From positions 36,594-100,593 of the forward strand of contig CAMNRM010000007.1 in the NCBI GenBank assembly GCA_946553025.1: 64,000 nt of DNA, given 5' to 3'. Position 1 is the stretch's first letter; each line of letters starts with the position of its first letter. Positions 8,116 to 17,105 of this stretch are shown here, in pieces. Both the position numbers and the translations under genes were made by a program. The notes under the pieces are model-generated. The model made no database searches, was not told the origin of the DNA, and saw only the letters and a list, made by a program, of their open reading frames with translations. This DNA is from an uncultured Clostridium sp. Lineage in GTDB: Bacteria; Bacillota; Clostridia; Lachnospirales; Lachnospiraceae.

Positions 8116-8361
8116 AGAGAGTTCATCTCCCACCATACACAGCTAATTTTTACCACACATGATACTGGACTTTTGGATCTGTCCCTTTTACGACGCGAGC
8201 AGCTATGGTTTGCAGAAAAAAATGAAACATCCATGCAGACCGATATTTATGCGCTGACCGAATTTTCACCAAGGAAAGGAGAAAATATCTCCAAAGGATA
8301 TCTGCAAGGTCGTTATGGTGCAATTCCATTTATCGGGGGTACTGCCGTATGGGAAGAATAA
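8116..8361 (+). pseudogene. C-terminal fragment of an RloA-like AAA ATPase
   Basis: The open frame reads REFISHHTQLIFTTHDTGLL, then DLSLLRREQLWFAEKNE, and later LTEFSPRKGENISKGYLQGR and YGAIPF. This is the end of the AAA_15/AAA_21 ATPases that pair with RloB-like proteins, including the D-loop/H-loop region (TTHD). Everything before it, several hundred residues, is absent; an in-frame stop lies just upstream. It overlaps the following rloB-like start by 13 bp, as in intact pairs. The fragment has no start codon context of its own. Confidence 0.75.
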
Positions 8362-8720
8362 GGGAAATCAGCCGAAAATCTGCACACAAGCGAAAAAGAA
8401 ACCCTGTTGTATACCTTATCTGTGAAGGAACCGAAACAGAAGTTCGATACTTTAAACGTTTTCGGAGCCGAGGATGTCATATTGATATTCTTCCGATTCC
8501 CTCACAGTATAAGGCCGCAAACCGCCTTGTCCAAAAAGTTAAGACAACTCTGGGAACAAATCCATATTATCCCGATGAAGGTGATGTTATCTGGTGTGTA
8601 TTTGACCGAGATGAAAATTCTAATGCATCCTTACAGAAAGCCAAACAAATTGCAGAAAAAGAAGGTTACCAATTGGCATATTCTAATCCTTCTTTTGAAT
8701 TATGGTTTTTACTTCATTAA
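8349..8720 (+). pseudogene. Truncated RloB-like protein
   Basis: The 123-residue frame begins MGRIREISRKSAHKRKRNP and contains YLICEGTETEVRYFKRF, DVIWCVFDRDE and AYSNPSFELWFLLH, all hallmarks of the RloB family (TOPRIM-like effectors paired with RloA ATPases in abortive-infection loci). RloB proteins are usually about 200 residues; this one stops at FLLH, only 3 bp from the end of the convergent acetyltransferase gene. The 3' end appears to have been replaced when the polysaccharide locus arrived. Confidence 0.7.
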
Positions 8721-8723
8721 ATG

Positions 8724-9215
8724 TTATAGCTTTCTCACTTTTCGTGCAGGATTCCCCGCATATAAATGATTTTTTAATTGACAATCATGTGTAACTACGC
8801 TGCCTGCACCTATAACAGAACCCTCTGCAATTGAAACTCCTGGACAAATTGTAGAATTTCCTCCAATCCAGCATCCATCACCAATAACAATATTTTTAGC
8901 AATAACTTTTCCTGTTCTTTTAAATGAACTAGAGTAATCATGATTTGTAGTAAAAAAACAACAATTAAATCCCACTCCAACATTTTTACCTATAATAATT
9001 GATGCATTTATACAATCTAAAGTACAATTACGATTAATATAACTGTCATCTCCAAGACTTAACTTATTGCCACTTATATAACAAGACTTATGAATAGCTG
9101 TATTATGTCCTAAATTCATGCCCAATATTTTAAATATACTCCGACGAAATCTAAATCCAATAATTGACGAATAACAAAATCCATTTACAATTAAGTCCCA
9201 TAAATATCTTTTCAC
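8724..9215 (-). CDS. Left-handed beta-helix acyltransferase, last gene of the polysaccharide locus
   Basis: A 163-residue hexapeptide-repeat protein of the WcaF/maltose-acetyltransferase class. Repeats run from about residue 45 to 155, with the catalytic His in FFTTNHDYSS, GDGCWIGGNSTICPGVSI, IGAGSVVT and the end motif YAGNPARKVRKL. It most likely O-acetylates a sugar of the repeat unit or lipid-linked intermediate in the cytoplasm. No terminator follows; the stop abuts the broken rloB gene, which marks the edge of the locus. Confidence 0.85.
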   Translation of the reverse strand: MKRYLWDLIVNGFCYSSIIGFRFRRSIFKILGMNLGHNTAIHKSCYISGNKLSLGDDSYINRNCTLDCINASIIIGKNVGVGFNCCFFTTNHDYSSSFKRTGKVIAKNIVIGDGCWIGGNSTICPGVSIAEGSVIGAGSVVTHDCQLKNHLYAGNPARKVRKL

Positions 9216-9296
9216 TTTCCACTAAAACCTTTCTGTTTTTTAAAAATATATGTAATATATTTTTAATTATTTTAAACAAAAATATAACAAGATAAT

Positions 9297-10073
9297 CTAT
9301 TCTTTTATTTCTTCATGATTTATAGTCCTTGCAATTTCATATATTTCTTTTAAGCCAATATCCTTTTCACAATAAAAATCATACAGATATTGCATCATTT
9401 CAAAATCTTCTTCTGAATCTATATCGAGCACCAAATAATCTGGCATAATAGAAATACCACACTGATAATCCAATATAGTTCTATCTATTTTTCCTTTTAA
9501 AAAAGTTGGTTTATAAGCATAAATACTTGCATTTAACTCGAATGAATGCGGTGCTTGTTGCCTAGCAATACATGAAGATTGACAAATTTTTCTATAGAAT
9601 CCGTCTTCTTTTTTTTCAACCATATTAAAATAAGGATTTCGTCGAGCTTGCACAACACTAAAAACAATATCATATTTTCCAGAAGAAAATATTTCTACAA
9701 TACTTTCCAGATCTTTTACCCTTCTATAAGGAGATGTAATATCTAAATCAATGATTACATCTGGCGCTAATTCAATCATTTGTAGATATGTATCTTGAAT
9801 TACTTCCACTTTAGGTATAATATCCCCAGCAAGTTTTTCTTTTCTTTCAACATATAGAACTGGTAATTTACTTTGCTTTTGTATCAGTTCTTTTAAGGAC
9901 TTGCTATCTGTATTCAAAACAACTGATACCTGATGATGAGGATTAGATTTAATATAACCCAAAATTACTGCTAATGTATAATATACCAAAGGTATATGAT
10001 TTATTTCTTTCAAATTTTTATTTTTAAAACCTTTAGAACCCGCTCTTCCACAAATTGTAAAAAGTATATTCAC
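9297..10073 (-). CDS. neuA: CMP-nonulosonate (sialic/legionaminic acid) cytidylyltransferase
   Basis: Activates a nine-carbon sugar acid with CTP. N-terminal ICGRAGSKGFKNKNL carries the nucleotide-binding loop (R, GSKG, K). DLDITSPYRRVKDLE and the end LDIDSEEDFEMM match acylneuraminate cytidylyltransferases and the legionaminate enzyme (LegF/PtmB). Length (258) is normal. GTG at 10073 is preferred because TTGGAG lies 6 bases before it; a TTG at 10085 is the alternative. It is downstream of neuB/neuC homologues, and a putative sialyltransferase upstream in the operon could use its product. Whether the substrate is N-acetylneuraminic or legionaminic acid cannot be decided from this protein alone. 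Confidence 0.85.
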   Translation of the reverse strand: MNILFTICGRAGSKGFKNKNLKEINHIPLVYYTLAVILGYIKSNPHHQVSVVLNTDSKSLKELIQKQSKLPVLYVERKEKLAGDIIPKVEVIQDTYLQMIELAPDVIIDLDITSPYRRVKDLESIVEIFSSGKYDIVFSVVQARRNPYFNMVEKKEDGFYRKICQSSCIARQQAPHSFELNASIYAYKPTFLKGKIDRTILDYQCGISIMPDYLVLDIDSEEDFEMMQYLYDFYCEKDIGLKEIYEIARTINHEEIKE

Positions 10074-10136
10074 TGTTATCTCCAATACATATTAATTTTA
10101 ATTGTAATATTTTTCATAATTAAATTTCATTAATAA

Positions 10137-11078
10137 TCAATGGTTCAATTTTCCTTGAGTCAACTCAAGTATATTAATTCCATTGTTGTATTCATCTACA
10201 ATAGGTATCATTCCTAATATCATATCTAAAAAATAATTTAATTCTCTACACTGAAAATCATTTCGGTTTTCATGAAAATCAATAATATTTCCTGCTTTCA
10301 AGAAACTAATCCTATTATTTAAAATATCACCTATCACCGTATCATTTTTCATAAAAAGTTGGATTTCACGAATAGGCATCTGACCAAAATAGTCTAAATG
10401 TAATTCTTCAATCATACTATCTAACTCCGCAATATAAATAGCATAATCATCACTATCAATTTCTAATGGTGACTTTTTTCCAATTAAACAAAATATCTGC
10501 TTGGGCATTCCAAATAAATAAGTCAAATAATCCCATTCATGAATCAGATCAATGCTAACGCCCCCTCCAAGTTGTCTATGTGCACTATATATTTTTTTAT
10601 AATCTTGCCCTGGCCTCCAATCAGGAAGGTAACTTGAAGATATACTCCTTGTAGAAATTATATCTTTAATATTAATATATTTTTTAATGTATTGAATCAC
10701 TGCATTATATCTTAATGGACAAGCAATATAATATATAGATTCTTTTCTTCGTTTAAATAGCCTTGCAACTTCTATCTGCTTTAATGACACAACTGGCTTT
10801 TCAATAAAAAAATGCTTTCCTTTATTATGAAATATTTTTAATGATTCCAAATGCATCTCTGTTGGATTCGTAATAAAAATCACATCATAATCATTAGGAA
10901 CATTTTCCACACAGTAATAAGTATGGTTAAAACTTTCGTCTTTATTATTTATTTTGGAATGTCGGAATGCATCAATGGACAATTGGATTTCACGTTGCTT
11001 ACATATTAATTTTAAATTACTAATATGTCGATTTGCTATTGAACCTATTCCCACAAAACATACTTTAAGACTCTTCAT
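10137..11078 (-). CDS. Gfo/Idh/MocA-family oxidoreductase (first of two)
   Basis: A 313-residue NAD(P)-dependent sugar oxidoreductase. Residues 5-15 are VCFVGIGSIANRH (Rossmann loop) and residues 95-105 contain HFFIEKPV with the family's EKP motif. GGGVSIDLIHEWDYL is the region before the substrate site. A role in modifying a sugar of the locus, for example making or trimming a nonulosonate variant, is inferred from position; two such genes side by side also occur in flagellar legionaminate-type loci. The ribosome binding site is weak and the gene follows the neighbouring oxidoreductase by 5 bp. Confidence 0.8.
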   Translation of the reverse strand: MKSLKVCFVGIGSIANRHISNLKLICKQREIQLSIDAFRHSKINNKDESFNHTYYCVENVPNDYDVIFITNPTEMHLESLKIFHNKGKHFFIEKPVVSLKQIEVARLFKRRKESIYYIACPLRYNAVIQYIKKYINIKDIISTRSISSSYLPDWRPGQDYKKIYSAHRQLGGGVSIDLIHEWDYLTYLFGMPKQIFCLIGKKSPLEIDSDDYAIYIAELDSMIEELHLDYFGQMPIREIQLFMKNDTVIGDILNNRISFLKAGNIIDFHENRNDFQCRELNYFLDMILGMIPIVDEYNNGINILELTQGKLNH

Positions 11079-11083
11079 ATTTA

Positions 11084-12052
11084 TTATGCCCCTATTTTAT
11101 CAATCAAGTTCAATATTTTTAGGTCTTGTTCAAAACCATATAAAGGTTTATCACCTTTTAATACAACATTAAAAAACTCCTGTATTTCACTTCTATATGC
11201 ATTTTCAATTATAAATGATGCATATTCATTTCTATGCTCAGTTTTTTCAGATAAAATCACAGTTTGAAGAGATTTTTTACTTAAATCATATTCCTTTAAA
11301 CTATCTGGTGTTCCATCCCAACTAATATAACTTCCTTCTGTATAAGCTTCAAATTTCCTAACCGCACAAGGCGATACTACATCAACAATTAATACACCTT
11401 TACATTCATTTCCATGAATTAACTGTATTATAAAGTTATCATTAAATCCAATACTCAAATTTGTTATTTTATTAGAATATGTAGAAATTTCTTTCACACA
11501 TCCAAATATGTTAGTCAACCATGGTAATTCAATTGCCAATATTTCCCTGCAACCATTAGTACGATTATTTCCAACAAAAAAATCTTTATAATTTTCCCAT
11601 GGATGCCAATCTGGTAGATACTGTCCTATATGGTAAATATAATTCCATTTTTTTCCAACATCAATTCTGGTACGAATATATTGTATCTCTTCTCTATAAA
11701 GAAAAGTTGATGAAAGGAATAAATTACATTTATTTTTTGCCGCCAATGACATATTCTCTTTATATCCATCTGGCACTAAATTAAGTTCAGTGAATGTATG
11801 CCATTTTCTATCTAGACATTCTCTAATTATCGCTGCATGTGACAAAGGTGATGTACAAACAAATGCACAATCAATGTGCTGACATACTTCTAAAAATGAC
11901 TTATAACATTGAATTCCAAATTTATTCTTTACATACTCTCGTCGTTCTTCTTTTTCATCAATTCCGTATATTAAATATTCAGGATATAGTTCATGAATCA
12001 ACCTTATACGACGTTTTCCCATTGAACCCAAACCAATAACAATAACGTTCAT
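11084..12052 (-). CDS. Gfo/Idh/MocA-family oxidoreductase (second of two)
   Basis: A 322-residue paralogue of the neighbouring gene. VIGLGSMGKRRIRLI is the nucleotide loop at the N-terminus. The EKP motif position reads FTELNLVPDGY, so the usual catalytic Lys is missing and the reaction may differ or be lost; DWHPWENYKDF and REILAIELPWL match the same fold. GGAGGATGTGAC precedes ATG 12052. Both oxidoreductases appear to be translated as a pair. Confidence 0.75.
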   Translation of the reverse strand: MNVIVIGLGSMGKRRIRLIHELYPEYLIYGIDEKEERREYVKNKFGIQCYKSFLEVCQHIDCAFVCTSPLSHAAIIRECLDRKWHTFTELNLVPDGYKENMSLAAKNKCNLFLSSTFLYREEIQYIRTRIDVGKKWNYIYHIGQYLPDWHPWENYKDFFVGNNRTNGCREILAIELPWLTNIFGCVKEISTYSNKITNLSIGFNDNFIIQLIHGNECKGVLIVDVVSPCAVRKFEAYTEGSYISWDGTPDSLKEYDLSKKSLQTVILSEKTEHRNEYASFIIENAYRSEIQEFFNVVLKGDKPLYGFEQDLKILNLIDKIGA

Positions 12053-12101
12053 GTCACATCCTCCATTACGTTATCCCAAACTAATATTATTGTTATACTT
12101 G

Positions 12102-13271
12102 TTACACCTCTATATTTAGAGCATAAAAAGTTTTTTTAAGATCTATACTTCCTCGTGCTACTTCTACAACCTTTGCAGCAATTTTTTCTGCAGCATGTCC
12201 ATCTCCATAAAGATTAATAACTTCCTTACAAAGTTTCTTATGTTTTTGACTAAGAGCAATATCAATACTTTCACAAATTGAATTTATATCCTCATCACAG
12301 TTTATTACACTTGCTGATTGAAGTCTTCCTTTCTGCCTATCCCCAATATTTATAGTAGGTATATGAAATGCTGGTGCTTCAATAATTCCGCTGGAAGAAT
12401 TTCCTATTACAAATTCAGCATATTTCATTAAAGACAAATATCGCTTCACTCCTAAAGATGTAAATACATGAAAATTCTTCACATGTTTTTCCGCTTCATC
12501 AAATAATGCATTAATCCTTGAACCTCCCTGATCAGCATTAGATTTTGTTACAATAAACTCCATATGGGAATATTTTTCTATTGCTTTGATAAAACCAAAA
12601 ATTTTATTATCTATATTAACATTCTCCATGGTAACTGGATGATAAGTACAAATAGCATAATTACAATCATTCATTCCTATACTTGATAAAGCCTCACATT
12701 TGTTTAAATCTGCAACAGATAAAATATTATCAATACTTGTAGAGCCATAATTAAAAACTCTGTCTGGACTCTCGCCAAGTTGTATCACTCTTTTTCTACT
12801 TCCTTCATTCGTTACAAAATGCAAATAGCTAATTTTTGTTATAGCATGTCTAATCCATTCGTCTAATGCTCCTTCCGTGGTATCTCCACCACAAAGATGA
12901 AATATTGGCGTTCTTGTATTCCCCGCAGCAATTGCAAAAGATAATGTTTCATATCGATCCCCCAACAAAATGACTGCGTCAAACCTCTGGTTTAAAAATA
13001 AATCTGTAAATTATACAAGTGCATTTGCCTGATTCTTTGATATATCATATTCTGTTATAGAATTTACTGGTATTCTTACCTTATAATCAATTCTAATCCC
13101 ATCCGATTCAATTTCAGAAATTGTGTTTCCATAATCTTTAATAAGGTGCGTACCACTCACAATCAAAACAACTTGCAATGTCTTGTTTTCATATTTACGA
13201 AGTTCATTTATCACTGGACGCAATAATCCATATTCTGCCCTTGTTGCTGTTACTACCGCAAGTTTTATCAT
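12102..13271 (-). pseudogene. neuC: NeuC/LegG-type UDP-sugar 2-epimerase interrupted by an in-frame stop
   Basis: Hydrolysing UDP-N-acetylhexosamine 2-epimerase that supplies the 6-carbon precursor to NeuB. The first 86 codons (VVTATRAEYGLLRPVINEL, VSGTHLIKDYG) end at TAA, 13013-13011. The same frame continues directly with FTDLFLNQRFDAVILLGDRY and the rest of the enzyme (HLCGGDTTEG, YHPVT, GNSSSGIIEAP) to 12102, 389 codons in all. In relatives the stop position is usually a Lys before F-x-D-L, so a single A-to-T change would explain it. The start overlaps the neuB stop (ATGA). Unless the stop is read through, or is a sequence error, the pathway lacks this step in this strain. Confidence 0.85.
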
Positions 13272-14266
13272 AACTCTATCAACTCATCTTCCTTAAAATC
13301 TTTTATTGCAGCTGTTCCTAAAATAGCATACCACTTCATCGGTGAAATTCCATTCCCTGGTCGTTTTACCGTAAGATTATTTTCCGTCAATATTTCTCCT
13401 TGTTTTATATTTCTGGCAGCAATAATGCTTTTTCTTGCAACTAATTTATTTTTCATTTCTGATTCAACTGGTTTTTTTTCGCCACTTCCAATGGCAACTT
13501 CTATATGCCGAATAGAAGATACCATAGCTTTAAGTTCATCTGGTTCTAAACTAGCCTTATGATCTGGTCCTTCCATAGTTCGATCAAGTGTAAAATGTTT
13601 TTCAATTACTGTTGCTCCCATTGCTACAGCTGCTACTGGGATTTCAATTCCTTCTGTATGATCGGAGTATCCAATTTCACAATTAAATGTATGCTTTAAT
13701 GTAAGCATTGCATTTAAATTAACATCTTCATAAGATGTAGGATATTGCGTTGTACAGTGAAGTAATGTAATCTCTCCTGCCCCATTTTTTTTCAGAATAT
13801 CCACAGCCTCCGATACTTCGTGCAATGTAGACATTCCCGTTGACAATATAATTTTTTTATGCGTTAATGCAATTTTTTCCAAATATGGAAGATTTGTAAT
13901 TTCTCCTGATGGTATCTTCCAAAATTTACATCCCAATTTTTCTAAAAACTCAACACTCTCTAAATCAAACGGTGTAGATAAAAATTGAATATCTATTTTT
14001 TGACAGTAAGATGCTAATTCTACAAATTCATCATAACTGAGCAATAATGTTTTTAGCATTTCTTTCTGACTTATTTTTTTTCCAGTATTTTCTTTCTGAT
14101 ATTCGGCCATTTCAGCATATTCAGATACAAGTGCTTTTAAATTAGCTGTTTGATATTTTACAATATCTGCACCACATTTTTTCGCTGTTAATGCTAATTT
14201 TTTAGCCAATTCTAAACTTCCATTATGATTTACACCAGCTTCTGCAATTATAAGAACCTTTTTCAT
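13268..14266 (-). CDS. neuB: N-acetylneuraminate/legionaminate synthase
   Basis: Condenses a 2-acetamido hexose (ManNAc or 2,4-diacetamido-2,4,6-trideoxymannose) with phosphoenolpyruvate. Residues 1-270 are the TIM-barrel NeuB domain (IAEAGVNHNG, VKYQTA, FLSTPFD, IPSGEITNLPYL, STGMST, HCTTQYP, GYSDHT, EKHFTLDR, GPDHKASL). The last 60 are the antifreeze-like SAF domain (ARKSIIAARNIKQGE). Length 332 is typical. The ATG at 14266 overlaps the stop of the preceding neuD-like gene as ATGA and follows AGGAAAGGTGATAAGAAA. The gene is intact even though the next gene, neuC, is broken. Confidence 0.93.
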   Translation of the reverse strand: MKKVLIIAEAGVNHNGSLELAKKLALTAKKCGADIVKYQTANLKALVSEYAEMAEYQKENTGKKISQKEMLKTLLLSYDEFVELASYCQKIDIQFLSTPFDLESVEFLEKLGCKFWKIPSGEITNLPYLEKIALTHKKIILSTGMSTLHEVSEAVDILKKNGAGEITLLHCTTQYPTSYEDVNLNAMLTLKHTFNCEIGYSDHTEGIEIPVAAVAMGATVIEKHFTLDRTMEGPDHKASLEPDELKAMVSSIRHIEVAIGSGEKKPVESEMKNKLVARKSIIAARNIKQGEILTENNLTVKRPGNGISPMKWYAILGTAAIKDFKEDELIEL

Positions 14267-14835
14267 TTTCTTATCACCTTTCCTGCCGGAACAAACGTTT
14301 TTTCTGGTAATTTTATATCTTGTATAATTGTTGCATTTGCCCCAATAAAAGAATTGCATCCAACATGAACTTGTCCGCACAAGACTGCTCCAACTGCAAT
14401 ATGAGAAAAATCATCAATATAGCTCTCATGCTCTATCAAAGTTTTTGAATTAATTATACACATTTTCCCAATCTTTACTTCTGCATTAATAATTGCTCCT
14501 TTTCCAATAAAGGTTCCCTCCTTTACTTTTGCTGACGTAGAAATAATAGCAGATGGATCTATGATAATCGGCAATATAAAATCAAGTTTTTTTAATTTTT
14601 GATATAAATTTTCTCTTAAATTTCCTTTTCCCATATATCCAATAGCAACAAATGCATTTTTTATACCTTTAAGTCGATATTGTTCAAGCACATCATCTGT
14701 TCCTAAATATGTATACTTTGTTTCATAACGTACAGTATCTGTATATCCAATAATTCTGTAAACACCAGCCCGTTCAATACAGTCAGCCACACTCCTTGCA
14801 TGGCCCCCATATCCCACCAATATAATATCTTCCAT
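14263..14835 (-). CDS. neuD: NeuD/PglD-family sugar acetyltransferase
   Basis: 190 residues: an N-terminal sugar-nucleotide binding Rossmann-like part (ILVGYGGHARSVADCI) and a C-terminal left-handed beta-helix with the catalytic His near LIEHESYIDDFSHIAVGA. In this context it probably N-acetylates the 4-amino group of an NDP-4-amino-sugar (the LegH step), because the aminotransferase LegC is encoded two genes upstream. O-acetylation of sialic acid, the classical NeuD role, is the alternative. It ends VPAGKVIRK. Its start lies 2 bp after the stop of the nucleotidyltransferase gene. Confidence 0.85.
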   Translation of the reverse strand: MEDIILVGYGGHARSVADCIERAGVYRIIGYTDTVRYETKYTYLGTDDVLEQYRLKGIKNAFVAIGYMGKGNLRENLYQKLKKLDFILPIIIDPSAIISTSAKVKEGTFIGKGAIINAEVKIGKMCIINSKTLIEHESYIDDFSHIAVGAVLCGQVHVGCNSFIGANATIIQDIKLPEKTFVPAGKVIRK

Positions 14836-14836
14836 C

Positions 14837-15913
14837 CTATTTCTCCACTACTATATTCAATTTATCTTCCATACGCTTCATTTCACTGAATTCACCCATA
14901 TCCAAAAACGAATCTTCACTGATAGGATACATTCCTACGCTTCCACCATCCTTCATAACAGCTTCCACTAGATGCGGCATATGAAACATCACATTATCCG
15001 GAATTTTTTCTATAATATCAGGATTTATTATATACATTCCCGTATTAATAAAATACGAATTTTTTGGTTTTTCATCCATTCCTATAAGTTCACCATTTTC
15101 ACCATACTTCATAACACCATATGGAATAACAATATTCTTTAATGCAGCTACAATCGTTATTTGATTTTCAGATTTTCGATGATATTCATACAAGTCACCA
15201 TAATTTGCTCTAATCAATGAATCACAATTTGTTACGAAAACAGGAAGTTCAAACTTATCTTTAATCAATTTCAAACTTCCGGCGGTCCCTAATGGTCTAT
15301 CTTCTTCCACATAACAAATTTCATATTGAGGCGATAAGTCCGAAAAATAGGACTTAATCATACCTTTTTTATAATTCACAGTCATATAAATTTTACGAAT
15401 CCCATATTCTATAAAAGAATCTATAATTCTCTCAATAATCGGTGTATCTCCAATCGGAATAAGTGGTTTAGGTAATATTTTTGTATAAGGATATAAACGA
15501 GTTCCCTTTCCGCCTGCCATAATCACCAGCGGAACTCCTGATAAATCCGCTTTATTAGAATCCATTTTTTCTTCAATCTCAGTCAAAATCACAATATCCA
15601 CAATTTTTTTGTTTGCGTCAATCAGTGGCAGGGCTGTTATCTGCTCTTTTTTCATAAAGCTTTTTGCCAGTTCTCGTTCTTTAGAAAACAAAAACTTTGG
15701 CTCCTTCATCATAGCATTATCCACTGAATGAGTTAAACTTCCCGTTTTCAAAATCCATCTTCTAATATCACCATCAGATACACTGCCAATCAATCTTTCC
15801 TGTTCATCCACAATAAAAAGAATGCCTCTGGCATTTAAATCAATTCGTTCCATCGTTTCTGCTATCGAAAGATTTAATGTTCCAATAAATTTATTTAATC
15901 GTTCTTTATTCAT
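14837..15913 (-). CDS. CBS-domain nucleotidyltransferase (PtmE-like glucosamine-1-phosphate guanylyltransferase)
   Basis: 358 residues. Residues 1-115 are a pair of CBS motifs (GILFIVDEQERLIGSVSDGD; ITALPLIDANKKIVD). Residues 125-350 are a nucleotidyltransferase with VIMAGGKGTRLYPYTKILPK, PLGTAGSL and the metal-site FVTNCDSL. The same fusion, PtmE, makes GDP-glucosamine for legionaminic acid in Campylobacter jejuni, so its presence favours a legionaminate-type pathway over plain sialic acid. Some homologues use other sugar phosphates. The CBS pair may sense nucleotides. The start overlaps the LegC stop by 8 bp. Confidence 0.85.
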   Translation of the reverse strand: MNKERLNKFIGTLNLSIAETMERIDLNARGILFIVDEQERLIGSVSDGDIRRWILKTGSLTHSVDNAMMKEPKFLFSKERELAKSFMKKEQITALPLIDANKKIVDIVILTEIEEKMDSNKADLSGVPLVIMAGGKGTRLYPYTKILPKPLIPIGDTPIIERIIDSFIEYGIRKIYMTVNYKKGMIKSYFSDLSPQYEICYVEEDRPLGTAGSLKLIKDKFELPVFVTNCDSLIRANYGDLYEYHRKSENQITIVAALKNIVIPYGVMKYGENGELIGMDEKPKNSYFINTGMYIINPDIIEKIPDNVMFHMPHLVEAVMKDGGSVGMYPISEDSFLDMGEFSEMKRMEDKLNIVVEK

Positions 15914-17078
15914 TTGCTAATTCCTCAAGTAAAGACTTCACCTCTTTTGCAACATAAAGAATTTCTTCTTCTGTAATTTGTGTACTACATGGTATATTCA
16001 ATATTCTTGAAGCATAATAAGGTGCTTTTTCTATTTGATAAGTTTCTTCATTCTTATATGGTTTTTGCTCATTAATTAGTCCCCAAATTGCTCTAGTTTG
16101 AATACCTTTGTTTTCCAATAAGGTAATAATCTCCCTCATTGTAATTGTAACTTTTGTCCTCTCAATCTTTAGTGAATAAAACCATTTATTAGGAAATGTG
16201 CCTTTTCTAAATTGCATCAATTCTGCTAATGGAAAATTTTTAAATTCCTTCTGATAAATCTCATAATTTCGATGTTTTCTTCGTATAAATTCTGGAAGTT
16301 TCTCCATCTGTGCAACTCCCAAAGCTGCCTGTAGATTAGTCATACGATAGTTATAACCAATTTCATCATGAATATAGTAGTGTGGATCATTTTTAGCCTG
16401 CGTAGATAAATAGCGAAGATGATTTACTACTTTTGCATTATTAGATGTAATAGCTCCGCCCCCGCCCGTCGTTATAATCTTATTGCCATTGAAACTGTAT
16501 ACACCAAAATCACCTATTGTCCCCGCATATTTTCCAGCATATCTTCCATCAGTATAATAGGTTCCCAATGCTTCTGTTGCATCTTCAATCACTTTCAAAT
16601 GATATTTCTTTGCCACATCCATGATAGCTTCCATATCAGCCATATTGCCAAATACATGAACAACAATAACCGCTTTTACTACCTTACCTTTGAACAGTAG
16701 AATATTCTCCTTAAAATCACACTCATTTTCACAAAAAGTTTTCAACTTGTTCGGGTCCATGCAAAAACTATCATCACAATCAATAAACACAGGTGTAGCA
16801 AACTGATATCGAACTGGATTTACAGCCGCAATAAATGTAAGCGGCGGAACAAGTACAATATCTCCTGGACGAACACCAGCTTCCACAAGAGAAAGATGTA
16901 TCGCAGATGTTCCACTTTGACAAGCTGCTACATTTTCAATATTCATAAATCTTGCCATTTTCTGCTCCATTTGTGTAATATAGGCTCCACCTGTTGAAAC
17001 CCATCCTTGGCTCAAAGCATCATTAACATATTTCTTTTCATTCCCCTCAAAATTAGGAACGGATAAAGGTATAAACAT
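15906..17078 (-). CDS. legC: LegC-type PLP aminotransferase
   Basis: A 390-residue DegT/DnrJ/EryC1 aminotransferase that would add the 4-amino group to an NDP-4-keto-6-deoxy sugar. VPNFEGNEKKYVNDALSQGW opens the protein, CQSGTSAIHLSL binds the PLP phosphate, VIEDATEALGTYY holds the Asp, and the PLP lysine is in SFNGNKIITTGGGG. The wording of these motifs matches the LegC family found beside neuB in legionaminic acid loci. The product supplies the NeuD-like acetyltransferase and then NeuC/NeuB. The ATG at 17078 follows a purine-rich site (AGGAGGAAGAAAAGTAACG). Confidence 0.88.
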   Translation of the reverse strand: MFIPLSVPNFEGNEKKYVNDALSQGWVSTGGAYITQMEQKMARFMNIENVAACQSGTSAIHLSLVEAGVRPGDIVLVPPLTFIAAVNPVRYQFATPVFIDCDDSFCMDPNKLKTFCENECDFKENILLFKGKVVKAVIVVHVFGNMADMEAIMDVAKKYHLKVIEDATEALGTYYTDGRYAGKYAGTIGDFGVYSFNGNKIITTGGGGAITSNNAKVVNHLRYLSTQAKNDPHYYIHDEIGYNYRMTNLQAALGVAQMEKLPEFIRRKHRNYEIYQKEFKNFPLAELMQFRKGTFPNKWFYSLKIERTKVTITMREIITLLENKGIQTRAIWGLINEQKPYKNEETYQIEKAPYYASRILNIPCSTQITEEEILYVAKEVKSLLEELANE

Positions 17079-17105
17079 CGTTACTTTTCTTCCTCCTGTA
17101 TGTTT

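Noticed and set aside
12968..13011. neuC break as a frameshift
   Set aside because: Both parts are in the same frame (distance divisible by three) and the sequence between them aligns with the family, so it is a nonsense codon.
13268..14380. 370-residue version of NeuB
   Set aside because: The upstream 38 codons lie inside the neuD gene; ATG 14266 has the ATGA overlap and a good ribosome binding site.
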